Source: Nisaea sediminum (GTDB taxonomy: Bacteria > Pseudomonadota > Alphaproteobacteria > Thalassobaculales > Thalassobaculaceae). From it: a DNA stretch of 64,000 bases. Within the stretch, counting starts at the first letter, position 1. Each line of letters starts with the position of its first letter. The notes under the pieces are model-generated. The model was not told the DNA's origin and did not search any database. It saw only the letters and a program-made list of their open reading frames with translations. Where the stretch lies: assembly GCF_014904705.1 (NCBI RefSeq), contig NZ_JACZCQ010000009.1:1-64000 (forward strand). The letters run 5' to 3'. The translations under genes and the position numbers were made by a program. This document shows positions 1 to 7,711 of the stretch, piece by piece.

Positions 1-110
1 TGGGGGTGGGACTTTACAAAGGCAGCTAATAAACCAGCCTGGGGGGGGCCGGCCCCGGCTTTGGGGACCCGCCGTTTCTATTTCGCCGAGACGAGTGTGG
101 AGGATAGCCG

Positions 111-596
111 GTGGGCCGGTTGAACCGAGATACGCTGATAGCGCTTGTGCTCCTGGTCTTCTGCGGGGTCATGTTCTCCGCCAGTTTTGAGATCGAGGTC
201 ACGAATTACGGGACCATGCAGTCGAGCGTCTGGCCGCAGGTCGTGCTCGTCGTTCTGACGGTCTTCAGTCTCGGACTGCTCGGTCAGAGCATTGTGAAAC
301 CGCGCACTGTCGAAGCTTCGGCGGAAGCCGTGCCCGGCGGGCTCGGGCGGTTCCGAAACGCGCTCATCGTCTATGCACTGTTCTTTCTGTTCCTGCTGTC
401 CCTTGATCTTTTGGGTATGCTGCTCGGCGGCATCGGCTTCGTTTTCCTCGCGCTGACCCTTCTCGGCGAGCCCAGCCTGAAGCGCGTTCCGCTCCATCTT
501 CTCATCGCGGTGGCGATGGTCGGCATCATGTGGAGCATCTTCACCTTCGGTCTCGGCGTGCTGCTGCCGGACGGCGAACTTCTGCAGCTGAACTGA
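111..596 (+). CDS. tctB: Tripartite tricarboxylate transporter small membrane subunit (TctB family)
   Basis: A 161-residue protein with about four hydrophobic segments (near residues 8-26, 38-58, 80-108 and 125-150) and no other domain. This is the usual size and layout of TctB, the small integral membrane subunit of TTT-family importers. It starts at a GTG preceded by a GGAGG-like site at 100-104 and ends 10 bases before the large subunit. The family works with a periplasmic TctC binding protein, which is not in the window and may lie just upstream of base 1. Identity rests mainly on size, topology and the adjacent unmistakable TctA. Confidence 0.85.
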   Translation: MGRLNRDTLIALVLLVFCGVMFSASFEIEVTNYGTMQSSVWPQVVLVVLTVFSLGLLGQSIVKPRTVEASAEAVPGGLGRFRNALIVYALFFLFLLSLDLLGMLLGGIGFVFLALTLLGEPSLKRVPLHLLIAVAMVGIMWSIFTFGLGVLLPDGELLQLN

Positions 597-606
597 GGAG
601 CGCGCG

Positions 607-2295
607 ATGCTTGACCATATTCTCTACGCCTTCTCCGACGTCTTCGCGGTCTGGAACCTCGCCCTGATGACGATCGGGGTGACCGCCGGCCTGATCGCCG
701 GCGCCATTCCCGGTTTCACCATCGCCATGGCGATCGTCCTGACGCTCCCGTTCACCTTCGGCCTCAGCCCGGTCGAAGGGCTCGCCACCATGATCGGCGT
801 CTTCGTCGGCGGTCTCTCCGGCGGTCTGATGTCCGGCATGCTGACCGGTATTCCGGGAACCCCGTCTTCGATCGCGACCACCTTCGACGGCTTCCCCCTC
901 GCGCGCGGCGGAAAGCCGGGCTTCGCGCTGGGGCTGGGTGTCTGGTCTTCCTTCTTTGGCGGTCTGATCAGTGCCGTGCTTCTCGTGACCCTGGCCCCGA
1001 GCCTCGCCGTCATCGGCCTGGAATTCGGACCCTGGGACTATTTCTCGCTCGTGCTTTTCGCGCTGACCATCACCGCCAGCCTCTCCGGCGAGAATCTCAT
1101 GAAAGGGATGATCGCGGGCGCGCTCGGCCTCTTCATCGGCACGGTCGGCGAGGACGAGGTCAACGGTGTCGCGCGGTTTACCTTCGGTATCGACGACCTC
1201 GAGTCCGGTTTTTCCTTCCTGCCGGTCCTGATCGGCCTTTTCGCCTTCAGCCAGCTGCTCTCCGATATTCAGGACCGGGTGAAGGCCCGAGAGCCGCTGA
1301 TGGATCTCAGCGGTACGGACGGACGGGTCCGGGTCGAGCATCTGGCGGCGATCCGCACCATCTTCTCGCGATGGACCAACCTTGTGCGCTCCTCCCTCAT
1401 CGGCGTCTTCACTGGAGTGCTGCCGGCCGCTGGCGGATCGATCTCCAATATTCTCGCCTATGACCAGGCAAAGAAGGCATCGAAGACCCCGGAGAAATTC
1501 GGCACCGGCATCCCGGATGGCATCATCGCCCCGGAATCCTCCAATAACGCCACCGCCGGCGGCGCGCTGATCACCATGATGGCGCTGGGCATTCCGGGAG
1601 ACATCGTCACCGCCGTGATGCTCGGCGCCCTGCTGATCCACAACGTGCAGCCGAGCCCGACCTTCATCAGCGACAATCCGGATCTTGCCTACGCGATCTT
1701 CATCGCTTTCTTCCTCGCGCATTTCATCATGATTGCGATGCAGTCGGTGACGCTGAAGCTGTTCCTGCTGGTGACCCGGATCCCGATGTATGTGCTGGCA
1801 GCCGTGATCCTCGCCTATTGTGCGATCGGCGTCTTCGCGCTCAACAACATCGTCTACGACATCTGGGTGCTGTTCTTCTTCGGTGTGGCCGGCTACATCC
1901 TGCGCCTGCTCGGCTTCCCGCTGGCGCCGATCATTCTCGGTGTCGTGCTGGGGCATGTGGCAGAGCTGAACCTGTCGCGGGCGCTCTCGATCGACAGCGA
2001 TCTGATGCTGTTCCTCAGCCGCCCCTGGTCGCTCTTCTTCCTCGTGGTCGCGGCCTTTTCGATCGCGTTCCCGTGGTACCAGAAGCTGCGCGGCACGCAG
2101 TCCTGGACGCTGGCTTATGTCCCGGCGCTCCTCGCCGGGGTCGCGGTCCCGATGTTCATGATGGAGGGTGTCGTCCGTCCGATTATCGGTGTGGCGTTGC
2201 TCGCGGTTTCCGCCTATCTTCTCTGGAGAAGTGCGAAAGCCGGATGGAAAGTGGCGCCCGAAGGCGACCATGAGGTCCATCTCGAAGAAACCTGA
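607..2295 (+). CDS. tctA: Tripartite tricarboxylate transporter permease (TctA family)
   Basis: A 562-residue polytopic inner-membrane protein with the TctA signatures: an N-terminal GAIPGFTIAMAIVL-like segment, GLMSGMLTGIPGTPSSIATT near residue 80, and the second inverted copy GVLPAAGGSISNILAY plus PESSNNATAGGALITMMALGIPGD around residues 275-335. TctA is the large subunit that couples cation entry to carboxylate uptake. At 562 residues it is longer than the roughly 500 usual for the family; the extra length is at the C terminus, with two additional hydrophobic segments. It lies directly behind tctB and about 125 bases ahead of dgcN, so a D-glutamate-related substrate is a reasonable inference. 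Confidence 0.93.
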   Translation: MLDHILYAFSDVFAVWNLALMTIGVTAGLIAGAIPGFTIAMAIVLTLPFTFGLSPVEGLATMIGVFVGGLSGGLMSGMLTGIPGTPSSIATTFDGFPLARGGKPGFALGLGVWSSFFGGLISAVLLVTLAPSLAVIGLEFGPWDYFSLVLFALTITASLSGENLMKGMIAGALGLFIGTVGEDEVNGVARFTFGIDDLESGFSFLPVLIGLFAFSQLLSDIQDRVKAREPLMDLSGTDGRVRVEHLAAIRTIFSRWTNLVRSSLIGVFTGVLPAAGGSISNILAYDQAKKASKTPEKFGTGIPDGIIAPESSNNATAGGALITMMALGIPGDIVTAVMLGALLIHNVQPSPTFISDNPDLAYAIFIAFFLAHFIMIAMQSVTLKLFLLVTRIPMYVLAAVILAYCAIGVFALNNIVYDIWVLFFFGVAGYILRLLGFPLAPIILGVVLGHVAELNLSRALSIDSDLMLFLSRPWSLFFLVVAAFSIAFPWYQKLRGTQSWTLAYVPALLAGVAVPMFMMEGVVRPIIGVALLAVSAYLLWRSAKAGWKVAPEGDHEVHLEET

Positions 2296-2308
2296 GCCGC
2301 AGCGGCTC
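2294..2308 (+). other. Short hairpin at the tctA stop codon
   Basis: The sequence GAGCCG-CAG-CGGCTC forms a tight six-pair hairpin overlapping the tctA stop codon and opening the 125-base gap before dgcN. There is no T tract after it, so it is more likely an mRNA end-stabilising or processing element between the transporter and enzyme genes than a full terminator. No other element was recognised in this gap. Confidence 0.3.
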
Positions 2309-2420
2309 GCATCCGGATCCGTCCGGGAGCGGGCCGCCCTGCGTCCGCAGAGGCCACGCACGGCTCTAGTCCTGCCCCGTCCGGGGCGATGCGTAACCAC
2401 ATTTATCTCAAGGTGACGTC

Positions 2421-3422
2421 GTGGAAATCCGCCATCCTTATCTCATGTTCCTGGGCGATGCGCCCGATCAGCTCGCAGCCAAGACCGCGAATGGCGTGAA
2501 GGTCTGGCGCCCCGAATGGTGCCTCGGTCAGCTGCGTCTGCCCGGCTGCAAGGCCGATCTGAAACTTCCCGACATGACCATCGAGGAAGCCGCCGCTGCC
2601 GGCGTGAAGACCGTGATCCTCGGCGTCGCCAACCGCGGCGGCGTGATCGGCGAAAGCTGGATGGTCGAGCTCGAGAAAGCCCTCGACCTCGGCATGGAGA
2701 TCGCGAGCGGCCTGCACACCAAGATCGCGACGATCCCGGCGCTGGCGGAGAAGGCCAAGGCCAAGGGGCTCGGCCTCTACGACGTGCGCCATCCGAAGGG
2801 CAATTTCTCCGTCGCGAACGGCAAGAAGCGCTCCGGCAAGCGGCTGCTGCCGGTCGGCACCGACTGTTCGGTCGGCAAGATGTTCACCGCGCTCGCGATC
2901 GAGAAGGAACTTCACAATCGCGGTGTGAAGGCGACGTTCCGCGCGACCGGGCAGACCGGCATCTTCATCGCCGGCTCCGGCGTTTCCGTGGATGCGGTGG
3001 TCGCAGACTTCATCTCGGGCGCCGTCGAGGACCTGGCCCCGGCCAATGACGCCGATCACTGGGATCTGGTCGAAGGTCAGGGCTCTCTCTTCCACGCCTC
3101 CTATGCCGGCGTGACCATGGGCCTGATCCACGGCGCCCAGCCGGACGCGATGGTGCTCTGCCACGAGGCGAACCGTCCGCACATGCGCGGCCTGCCGGAA
3201 TATCCGGTGCCGAGCCTGAGCGAGTGCATCCCGTACTATCTGCAGGCGGCCCGCCTGACCAACCCGGATGCGAAATTCGTCGGCGTCTGCATCAACACCT
3301 CAAGCCTCGACGATGCCGCTGCGGAGGAGTTCCTGAAGCAGGCGAGCGACGAAACCGGCCTGCCGGCGGTCGATCCGATCCGCAACGGCGTTGGCGCCAT
3401 CGTCGATAATATGGACATCTGA
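2421..3422 (+). CDS. dgcN: D-glutamate N-acetyltransferase DgcN (DUF1611 family)
   Basis: This 333-residue protein matches the DUF1611 family. It has an N-terminal Rossmann-like half (residues 1-140) and a C-terminal P-loop half that starts with a Walker A-like GTDCSVGK near residue 150, followed by FRATGQTGIFIAG and VEGQGSLFHASYAGVTMGLI. As recalled from the literature on marine bacteria, DgcN acetylates D-glutamate and DgcA then racemises N-acetyl-D-glutamate to the L form, feeding D-glutamate into central metabolism. The GTG start at 2421 is preceded by AAGGTGA. dgcA follows 33 bases downstream, which is the diagnostic pairing. Family assignment is firm; exact substrate is by homology. Confidence 0.85.
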   Translation: MEIRHPYLMFLGDAPDQLAAKTANGVKVWRPEWCLGQLRLPGCKADLKLPDMTIEEAAAAGVKTVILGVANRGGVIGESWMVELEKALDLGMEIASGLHTKIATIPALAEKAKAKGLGLYDVRHPKGNFSVANGKKRSGKRLLPVGTDCSVGKMFTALAIEKELHNRGVKATFRATGQTGIFIAGSGVSVDAVVADFISGAVEDLAPANDADHWDLVEGQGSLFHASYAGVTMGLIHGAQPDAMVLCHEANRPHMRGLPEYPVPSLSECIPYYLQAARLTNPDAKFVGVCINTSSLDDAAAEEFLKQASDETGLPAVDPIRNGVGAIVDNMDI

Positions 3423-3455
3423 TCCGACAATCGGCGAAGCATAAGGGGAAGTTTG

Positions 3456-4442
3456 ATGTACCGGTCGGTCTCGGTCAGACGAGAAAAGTGGCCCTTGCAG
3501 GGCGTCTTCCGGATTTCCCGCGGCGCGCGGACGGAATCGGAAGTGATCGTGGTCGAGATCGCCGGCGACGATGTCGACGGCCTCGGCGAATGCTTCCCCT
3601 ATGCCCGCTACGGCGAGACGCTGGACAGCGTGACGGCGCAGATCGAGTCCGTCGCGGGCGAGATCGCCAACGGCATGGATCGGGAGGGGCTTCTCTCGGC
3701 CCTGCCGCCGGGCGCGGCCCGCAATGCGATCGATTGCGCACTCTGGGATTTCGAGGCGAAGAAGACCGGCAAGCGGGCGTGGGAACTCGCCGGCCTGCCG
3801 GCTCCGAAGCCCGTGACCACGGTCTATACACTCGGCGTCGACGAGCCGGAGGTGATGGGGCAGAAGGCGAAAGCCAATGCCTCCCGCCCCGTCCTCAAGC
3901 TGAAGATGACCGGCGACGGCAAGGACCTGGAGCGTGTCGCGTTGATCCACGAGAACGCGCCGGATACGAAACTCGTCGTCGATGCCAACGAAGGCTGGAG
4001 CGTTGCCCAGTACGAGGAATACGCGCCGCAATTCGCCAAGCTCGGCGTGACGATGATCGAGCAGCCGCTTCCTGCCGGAAAGGACGATGGGCTGAAGGGC
4101 CTCGACCGGGTCGTGCCGGTCTGTGCCGATGAAAGCTGTCACGACAGCAAGACGCTTGATGACCTCGTCGGCAAGTACGACATGATCAATATCAAGCTCG
4201 ACAAGACCGGCGGCCTTACCGAGGCGCTCAAGCTGCGCGACCGGGCGCTCTCGATGGGCTTCGAGGTCATGGTCGGCTGCATGGTCGGCACCTCGCTCGC
4301 GATGGCGCCGGGGATCGTTGTGGCGCAGGGCGCGAAGGTGGTCGATCTCGACGGACCGCTGCTGCTGGCCAAGGACCGCGAGCCGGGCCTGGTCTACGAG
4401 GGCAGCATCGTGCAGCCGCCGGACTTCCGGCTCTGGGGCTGA
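3456..4442 (+). CDS. dgcA: N-acetyl-D-glutamate racemase DgcA (enolase superfamily)
   Basis: A 328-residue enolase-superfamily enzyme of the muconate-lactonizing/dipeptide-epimerase subgroup. It has an N-terminal capping domain (1-120), then a barrel carrying VLKLKMTGD with the first catalytic Lys, metal ligands in VVDANEGW, MIEQPLP and CADESCHD, and the second catalytic Lys in INIKLDKTGGL. Two opposed lysines fit a 1,1-proton-transfer racemase/epimerase. Next to dgcN it is most simply DgcA; a generic L-Ala-D/L-Glu epimerase is the alternative. I chose the ATG at 3456 over an in-frame TTG one codon earlier; the purine-rich AAGGGGAAG just upstream is the ribosome site. Confidence 0.87.
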   Translation: MYRSVSVRREKWPLQGVFRISRGARTESEVIVVEIAGDDVDGLGECFPYARYGETLDSVTAQIESVAGEIANGMDREGLLSALPPGAARNAIDCALWDFEAKKTGKRAWELAGLPAPKPVTTVYTLGVDEPEVMGQKAKANASRPVLKLKMTGDGKDLERVALIHENAPDTKLVVDANEGWSVAQYEEYAPQFAKLGVTMIEQPLPAGKDDGLKGLDRVVPVCADESCHDSKTLDDLVGKYDMINIKLDKTGGLTEALKLRDRALSMGFEVMVGCMVGTSLAMAPGIVVAQGAKVVDLDGPLLLAKDREPGLVYEGSIVQPPDFRLWG

Positions 4443-4446
4443 TCCG

Positions 4447-5295
4447 GTGGGTGACCGGGCGGACGTCACGGAGCATTACAGCTCCGAAAGCGGTCTGGCC
4501 GAGAGGCTGATCGCGATCCTCGAGAAGTCCGGCGTCGCCCGGGACGAAATTACCGAGGCCAATCTCCATTCCGTCGACCAGATGCATCTCCGCGGCCGCG
4601 TCGCTGCCGAGGAGTTTCTCGATGCGCTCGCGATCCAGGCGGGCGACAAGGTGCTCGACGTCGGTTGCGGCCTCGGCGGGCCCTCCCGTATGGCGGCAGC
4701 GCGCTACGGGGCGGAGGTTGCCGGGATCGACCTGACCGCCGATTTCTGCGACGCGGCGCGTCAGCTGAATGCGCTGGTCGGGCTGGAGCGCATCCGCATC
4801 GAGCAGGGCGACGCCCTCGCCATGCCGTTTGCGGATGACAGCTTCGATGTGATCTTCACCCTGCACGTTGCGATGAACATTGCGGACAAGCATGCGCTCT
4901 ACCGCGAGATTGCACGGGTGCTGAAGCCAGGCGGGCGTTTCGGACTCTACGACATCGTCGCCGGATCGGGGGATCCGGTGCATCTGCCGGTCCCCTGGGC
5001 CACGCTGCCCGATCATTCTCATCTGGTGTCTGCCGATGAGGTAGAGGCAGCCGTCCATGGCGCAGGCTTCGTCACAGAGCGCTTCGAGGATCAGTCGCTC
5101 CTGGTCGAGGCCTATCTGGACGATCAGCGCGATGCCCGGCAGGAACGGGCGGAGAAGGGAGAGCCGGAACCGCCCTCGGGTGCGCCTGTCATCATGGGCG
5201 AGGCCTTTGTCCGGAAACAGAAACACATCTATCGCAATTTGAAGGAGGGTCGGATCGCGGTTCGCCTTGGTATCTTCCGGTTGCAAGAAGCGTGA
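4447..5295 (+). CDS. Class I SAM-dependent methyltransferase
   Basis: About 282 residues with a classic Rossmann methyltransferase core: motif I VLDVGCGLGGPSR (near residue 75), an acidic end of strand 2 (VAGIDLTADFC), IEQGDALAMPFADDSFD at motif II and a post-motif LKPGGRFGLYD. The type-11 (UbiE/glycine-methyltransferase-like) layout suggests a small metabolite, but the substrate cannot be read from sequence. The GTG at 4447 lies four bases after dgcA, implying translational coupling. An open frame continues upstream inside dgcA, but that stretch is arginine/serine-rich and not protein-like. The product ends 37 bases before the acyl-CoA dehydrogenase gene. Confidence 0.82.
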   Translation: MGDRADVTEHYSSESGLAERLIAILEKSGVARDEITEANLHSVDQMHLRGRVAAEEFLDALAIQAGDKVLDVGCGLGGPSRMAAARYGAEVAGIDLTADFCDAARQLNALVGLERIRIEQGDALAMPFADDSFDVIFTLHVAMNIADKHALYREIARVLKPGGRFGLYDIVAGSGDPVHLPVPWATLPDHSHLVSADEVEAAVHGAGFVTERFEDQSLLVEAYLDDQRDARQERAEKGEPEPPSGAPVIMGEAFVRKQKHIYRNLKEGRIAVRLGIFRLQEA

Positions 5296-5332
5296 TCGAA
5301 AGCGGCCGGAGAGGCCGCGACAGGGAGGACCC

Positions 5333-6496
5333 ATGTCGACCGATGCCGAGGTGATCGCCGAGATCAGGCGCGCCGTCGCGGCCCTTTGCGCCGATTTTCA
5401 GGGCGAGTACTGGCGCGAGAAGGACCGCGAGCGGGCCTATCCGACAGAATTCGTCGAGGCGCTGACGGAGTCCGGTTATCTCGCGGTCCTGATCCCCGAG
5501 GAATATGGCGGCAGCGGTCTTTCCATCAGCGCCGCTGCGGCGATCCTGGAGACCATCCATCGCAGCGGCTGCAGCGGCGGCGCCTGCCACGCGCAGATGT
5601 ACATCATGGGCACGCTGCTCCGGCACGGCAGCGAGGAGCAGAAGCGGAAGTACCTCCCCAAGATCGCCAGCGGCGAGCTCCGCCTGCAGGCCTTCGGTGT
5701 GACCGAGCCGACGAGCGGCACCGACACACTCTCGCTCTCCACCACGGCGGTGAAGAAGGGCAACACGAAATATGTCGTGAACGGCCAGAAGGTCTGGACC
5801 TCGCGCGCCGAGCATTCCGACCTGATGCTGCTGCTCGCCCGCACGACGCCGAAGGAAGAGGTGAAGAAGCGCACCGAGGGCCTCTCGGTCTTCATCGTCG
5901 ACATGCGCGAGGCCAAGGGCAACGGGCTCGAGATCCGGCCGATCCGCGCGATGGTGAACCACTCCACGACCGAGGTCTTCTTCGACAATCTGGAGATACC
6001 CGCCGACAGCCTGATCGGTGAGGAGGGCAAAGGGTTCCGCTACATCCTCGACGGCATGAACGCGGAGCGCATCCTGATCTCGCACGAGAGCCTTGGCGAT
6101 GCCCGCTGGTTCATCGAGAAGGCGACCAAGTACGCGAGCGAGCGCAAGGTCTTCGGCCGGCCGATCGGGCAGAACCAGGGGATCCAGTTCCCGATCGCGA
6201 AAGCTTATGCCGAGACCGAGGCGGCGGCCCTGATGGCGGAGAAGGCGGCGAAACTGTTCGAGGCGGGCGAGCCCTGCGGCGCGGAATCCAACATGGCGAA
6301 GATGCTGGCGGCGGAAGCGGCCTGGGCGGCGGCGGATACATGCCTGCAGACCCATGGCGGTTTCGGTTTCGCCGAGGAATACGATGTCGAGCGCAAGTTC
6401 CGCGAGGCACGCCTGTTCCGTACGGCGCCGATCTCGACCAACATGATCCTCGCCTATATCGCGGAGCATGTCCTCGGCATGCCGCGCTCCTACTAG
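5333..6496 (+). CDS. Acyl-CoA dehydrogenase family flavoprotein
   Basis: A 387-residue acyl-CoA dehydrogenase with the three-part fold: an N-terminal helical domain containing VLIPEEYGGSG, a middle beta domain with FGVTEPTSGTDTLSLST and VNGQKVWTSRAEHSDL (FAD contacts), and a C-terminal helical domain with FGRPIGQNQGIQFPIA and THGGFGFAEEYDVERKFREAR. The segment where many family members carry the catalytic Glu reads FRTAPISTNM here, so the catalytic base is not obvious. The start at 5333 follows AGGGAGG. It is 12 bases from the CoA-transferase gene, a frequent pairing in which the transferase activates an acid that the dehydrogenase then oxidises. Substrate unknown. Confidence 0.9.
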   Translation: MSTDAEVIAEIRRAVAALCADFQGEYWREKDRERAYPTEFVEALTESGYLAVLIPEEYGGSGLSISAAAAILETIHRSGCSGGACHAQMYIMGTLLRHGSEEQKRKYLPKIASGELRLQAFGVTEPTSGTDTLSLSTTAVKKGNTKYVVNGQKVWTSRAEHSDLMLLLARTTPKEEVKKRTEGLSVFIVDMREAKGNGLEIRPIRAMVNHSTTEVFFDNLEIPADSLIGEEGKGFRYILDGMNAERILISHESLGDARWFIEKATKYASERKVFGRPIGQNQGIQFPIAKAYAETEAAALMAEKAAKLFEAGEPCGAESNMAKMLAAEAAWAAADTCLQTHGGFGFAEEYDVERKFREARLFRTAPISTNMILAYIAEHVLGMPRSY

Positions 6497-6508
6497 AGGG
6501 AGGCAGCG

Positions 6509-7633
6509 ATGACGAAGCCTCTCGACGGCATGCTGGTGCTCTCCATCGACCAGGCGGTGGCCGCGCCCTATTGCGCCTCCCGTCTCGCCGATGCGGGCGC
6601 GCGGGTGATCAAGGTGGAACGGGCGGAAGGTGACTTCGCCCGGGGCTACGATCACGAGGTGCATGGCGAAAGCGCCTTCTTCCTTTGGCTCAACCGCGGC
6701 AAGGAGAGCCTCGTCGCGGATCTGAAGAACCCGGACGACCGTGCGCTCCTGCACCGGATTCTCGCCAGGGCGGATGTCTTCATCCAGAACCTCGCGCCCG
6801 GCGCGACGGACCGTATGGGGCTTGGATCGGACGAGCTCCGCAAACGCTATCCGCGCCTGACGACGGTCGATATCAGCGGTTACGGGGACGAGGGGCCCTA
6901 TGCCGAGATGAAGGCCTACGATTTCCTCGTCCAGGCGGAGAGCGGGCTGATTTCCGTCACCGGTTCGAAAGAGGAGATGGGGCGGGTCGGTGTCTCGATC
7001 TGCGACATCGCCTGCGGCATGTTCGCCCGCATTGCCGTGCTGGAGGCACTGCTGCTGCGCGCGCGCACGGGCGAGGGGAGCCAGATCAAGGTCTCGCTTT
7101 TCGGCGGCATGACCGAATGGATGTCCCCCTGGCTTCTGCATGAGGCCTACGGGGTGCTGAAGGAGCAGCGGATCGGCCTCAACCATCCGGCCATCGTCCC
7201 TTACGGCGCCTATGCCTGCGCCGGCGGGGACATGATCCTCATCGCGGTGCAGAACGACCGCGAGTGGCGCAAGCTTTGTGCATCCGTGCTCGGCGACGAG
7301 AGTCTCGCGGACCACGAACGGTTCCGGACCAACACCGACCGCGTCGCCAACCGCGAGGGTGTGAACGCCGTGATCGACCGTGTCTTCGGAAAACTGACCC
7401 GCGAGCAGGTGAAGGAGAAGCTGAAGGCGGCCGGGATCGCTTTCGGGGCGATCAACAGCGTCGCGGACGTGCTGGCCCATCCCGCGCTGCGTCGTGTGCC
7501 GGTGGAGACGCCTGTCGGCATGATCGAGACCGTCGCGCCGCCGGCGAGCTTCACCGGAATGGACAACACGTTCCGCCCTGTGCCGCGCCTCGGCGAGCAT
7601 GGCGACGCGATCCGGGCGGAGTTCGGACTCTAG
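6509..7633 (+). CDS. Family III CoA-transferase (CaiB/BaiF family)
   Basis: A 374-residue family III CoA-transferase. It has the N-terminal signature LDGMLVLSIDQAVAAPYCASRLADAGARVIKVERAEGDF (shown in the gene; key residues R-V-I-K-V-E), LNRGKESLVADLK, and the catalytic-Asp region GVSICDIACGMFA near residue 170. Such enzymes move CoA between carboxylic acids through an aspartyl-CoA thioester. The ribosome site GAGGGAGG lies just upstream and the gene is the last of the + strand operon, followed by a strong terminator. With the neighbouring dehydrogenase it probably handles a carboxylic acid linked to the dgc genes, but this is inference. Confidence 0.9.
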   Translation: MTKPLDGMLVLSIDQAVAAPYCASRLADAGARVIKVERAEGDFARGYDHEVHGESAFFLWLNRGKESLVADLKNPDDRALLHRILARADVFIQNLAPGATDRMGLGSDELRKRYPRLTTVDISGYGDEGPYAEMKAYDFLVQAESGLISVTGSKEEMGRVGVSICDIACGMFARIAVLEALLLRARTGEGSQIKVSLFGGMTEWMSPWLLHEAYGVLKEQRIGLNHPAIVPYGAYACAGGDMILIAVQNDREWRKLCASVLGDESLADHERFRTNTDRVANREGVNAVIDRVFGKLTREQVKEKLKAAGIAFGAINSVADVLAHPALRRVPVETPVGMIETVAPPASFTGMDNTFRPVPRLGEHGDAIRAEFGL

Positions 7634-7663
7634 CCGCTTGAGCCGTACCTCTTCCCCGAACGA

Positions 7664-7690
7664 AAACGCCCGGCACGAGGCCGGGCGTTT
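7664..7690. terminator. Bidirectional intrinsic terminator
   Basis: Perfect inverted repeat AAACGCCCGGC / GCCGGGCGTTT with a five-base loop, followed on the + strand by CCTTTTCTT and preceded by an A-rich stretch that serves as T tract on the other strand. It lies between the convergent CoA-transferase and TRAP large-permease genes and can end both transcripts. Confidence 0.85.
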
Positions 7691-7711
7691 CCTTTTCTTG
7701 TGTCTGTCCTG

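Noticed and set aside
1..96. GGGGCCGGCCCC palindrome at 45-56 as a terminator of an upstream gene
   Set aside because: Short, no T tract, and the upstream gene is outside the window, so its role cannot be judged.
541..2400. A 619-codon open frame on the minus strand opposite tctA
   Set aside because: It is antisense to an unmistakable permease and its product is an Arg/Asp/Glu/His-rich string, the usual artefact of high-GC third positions.
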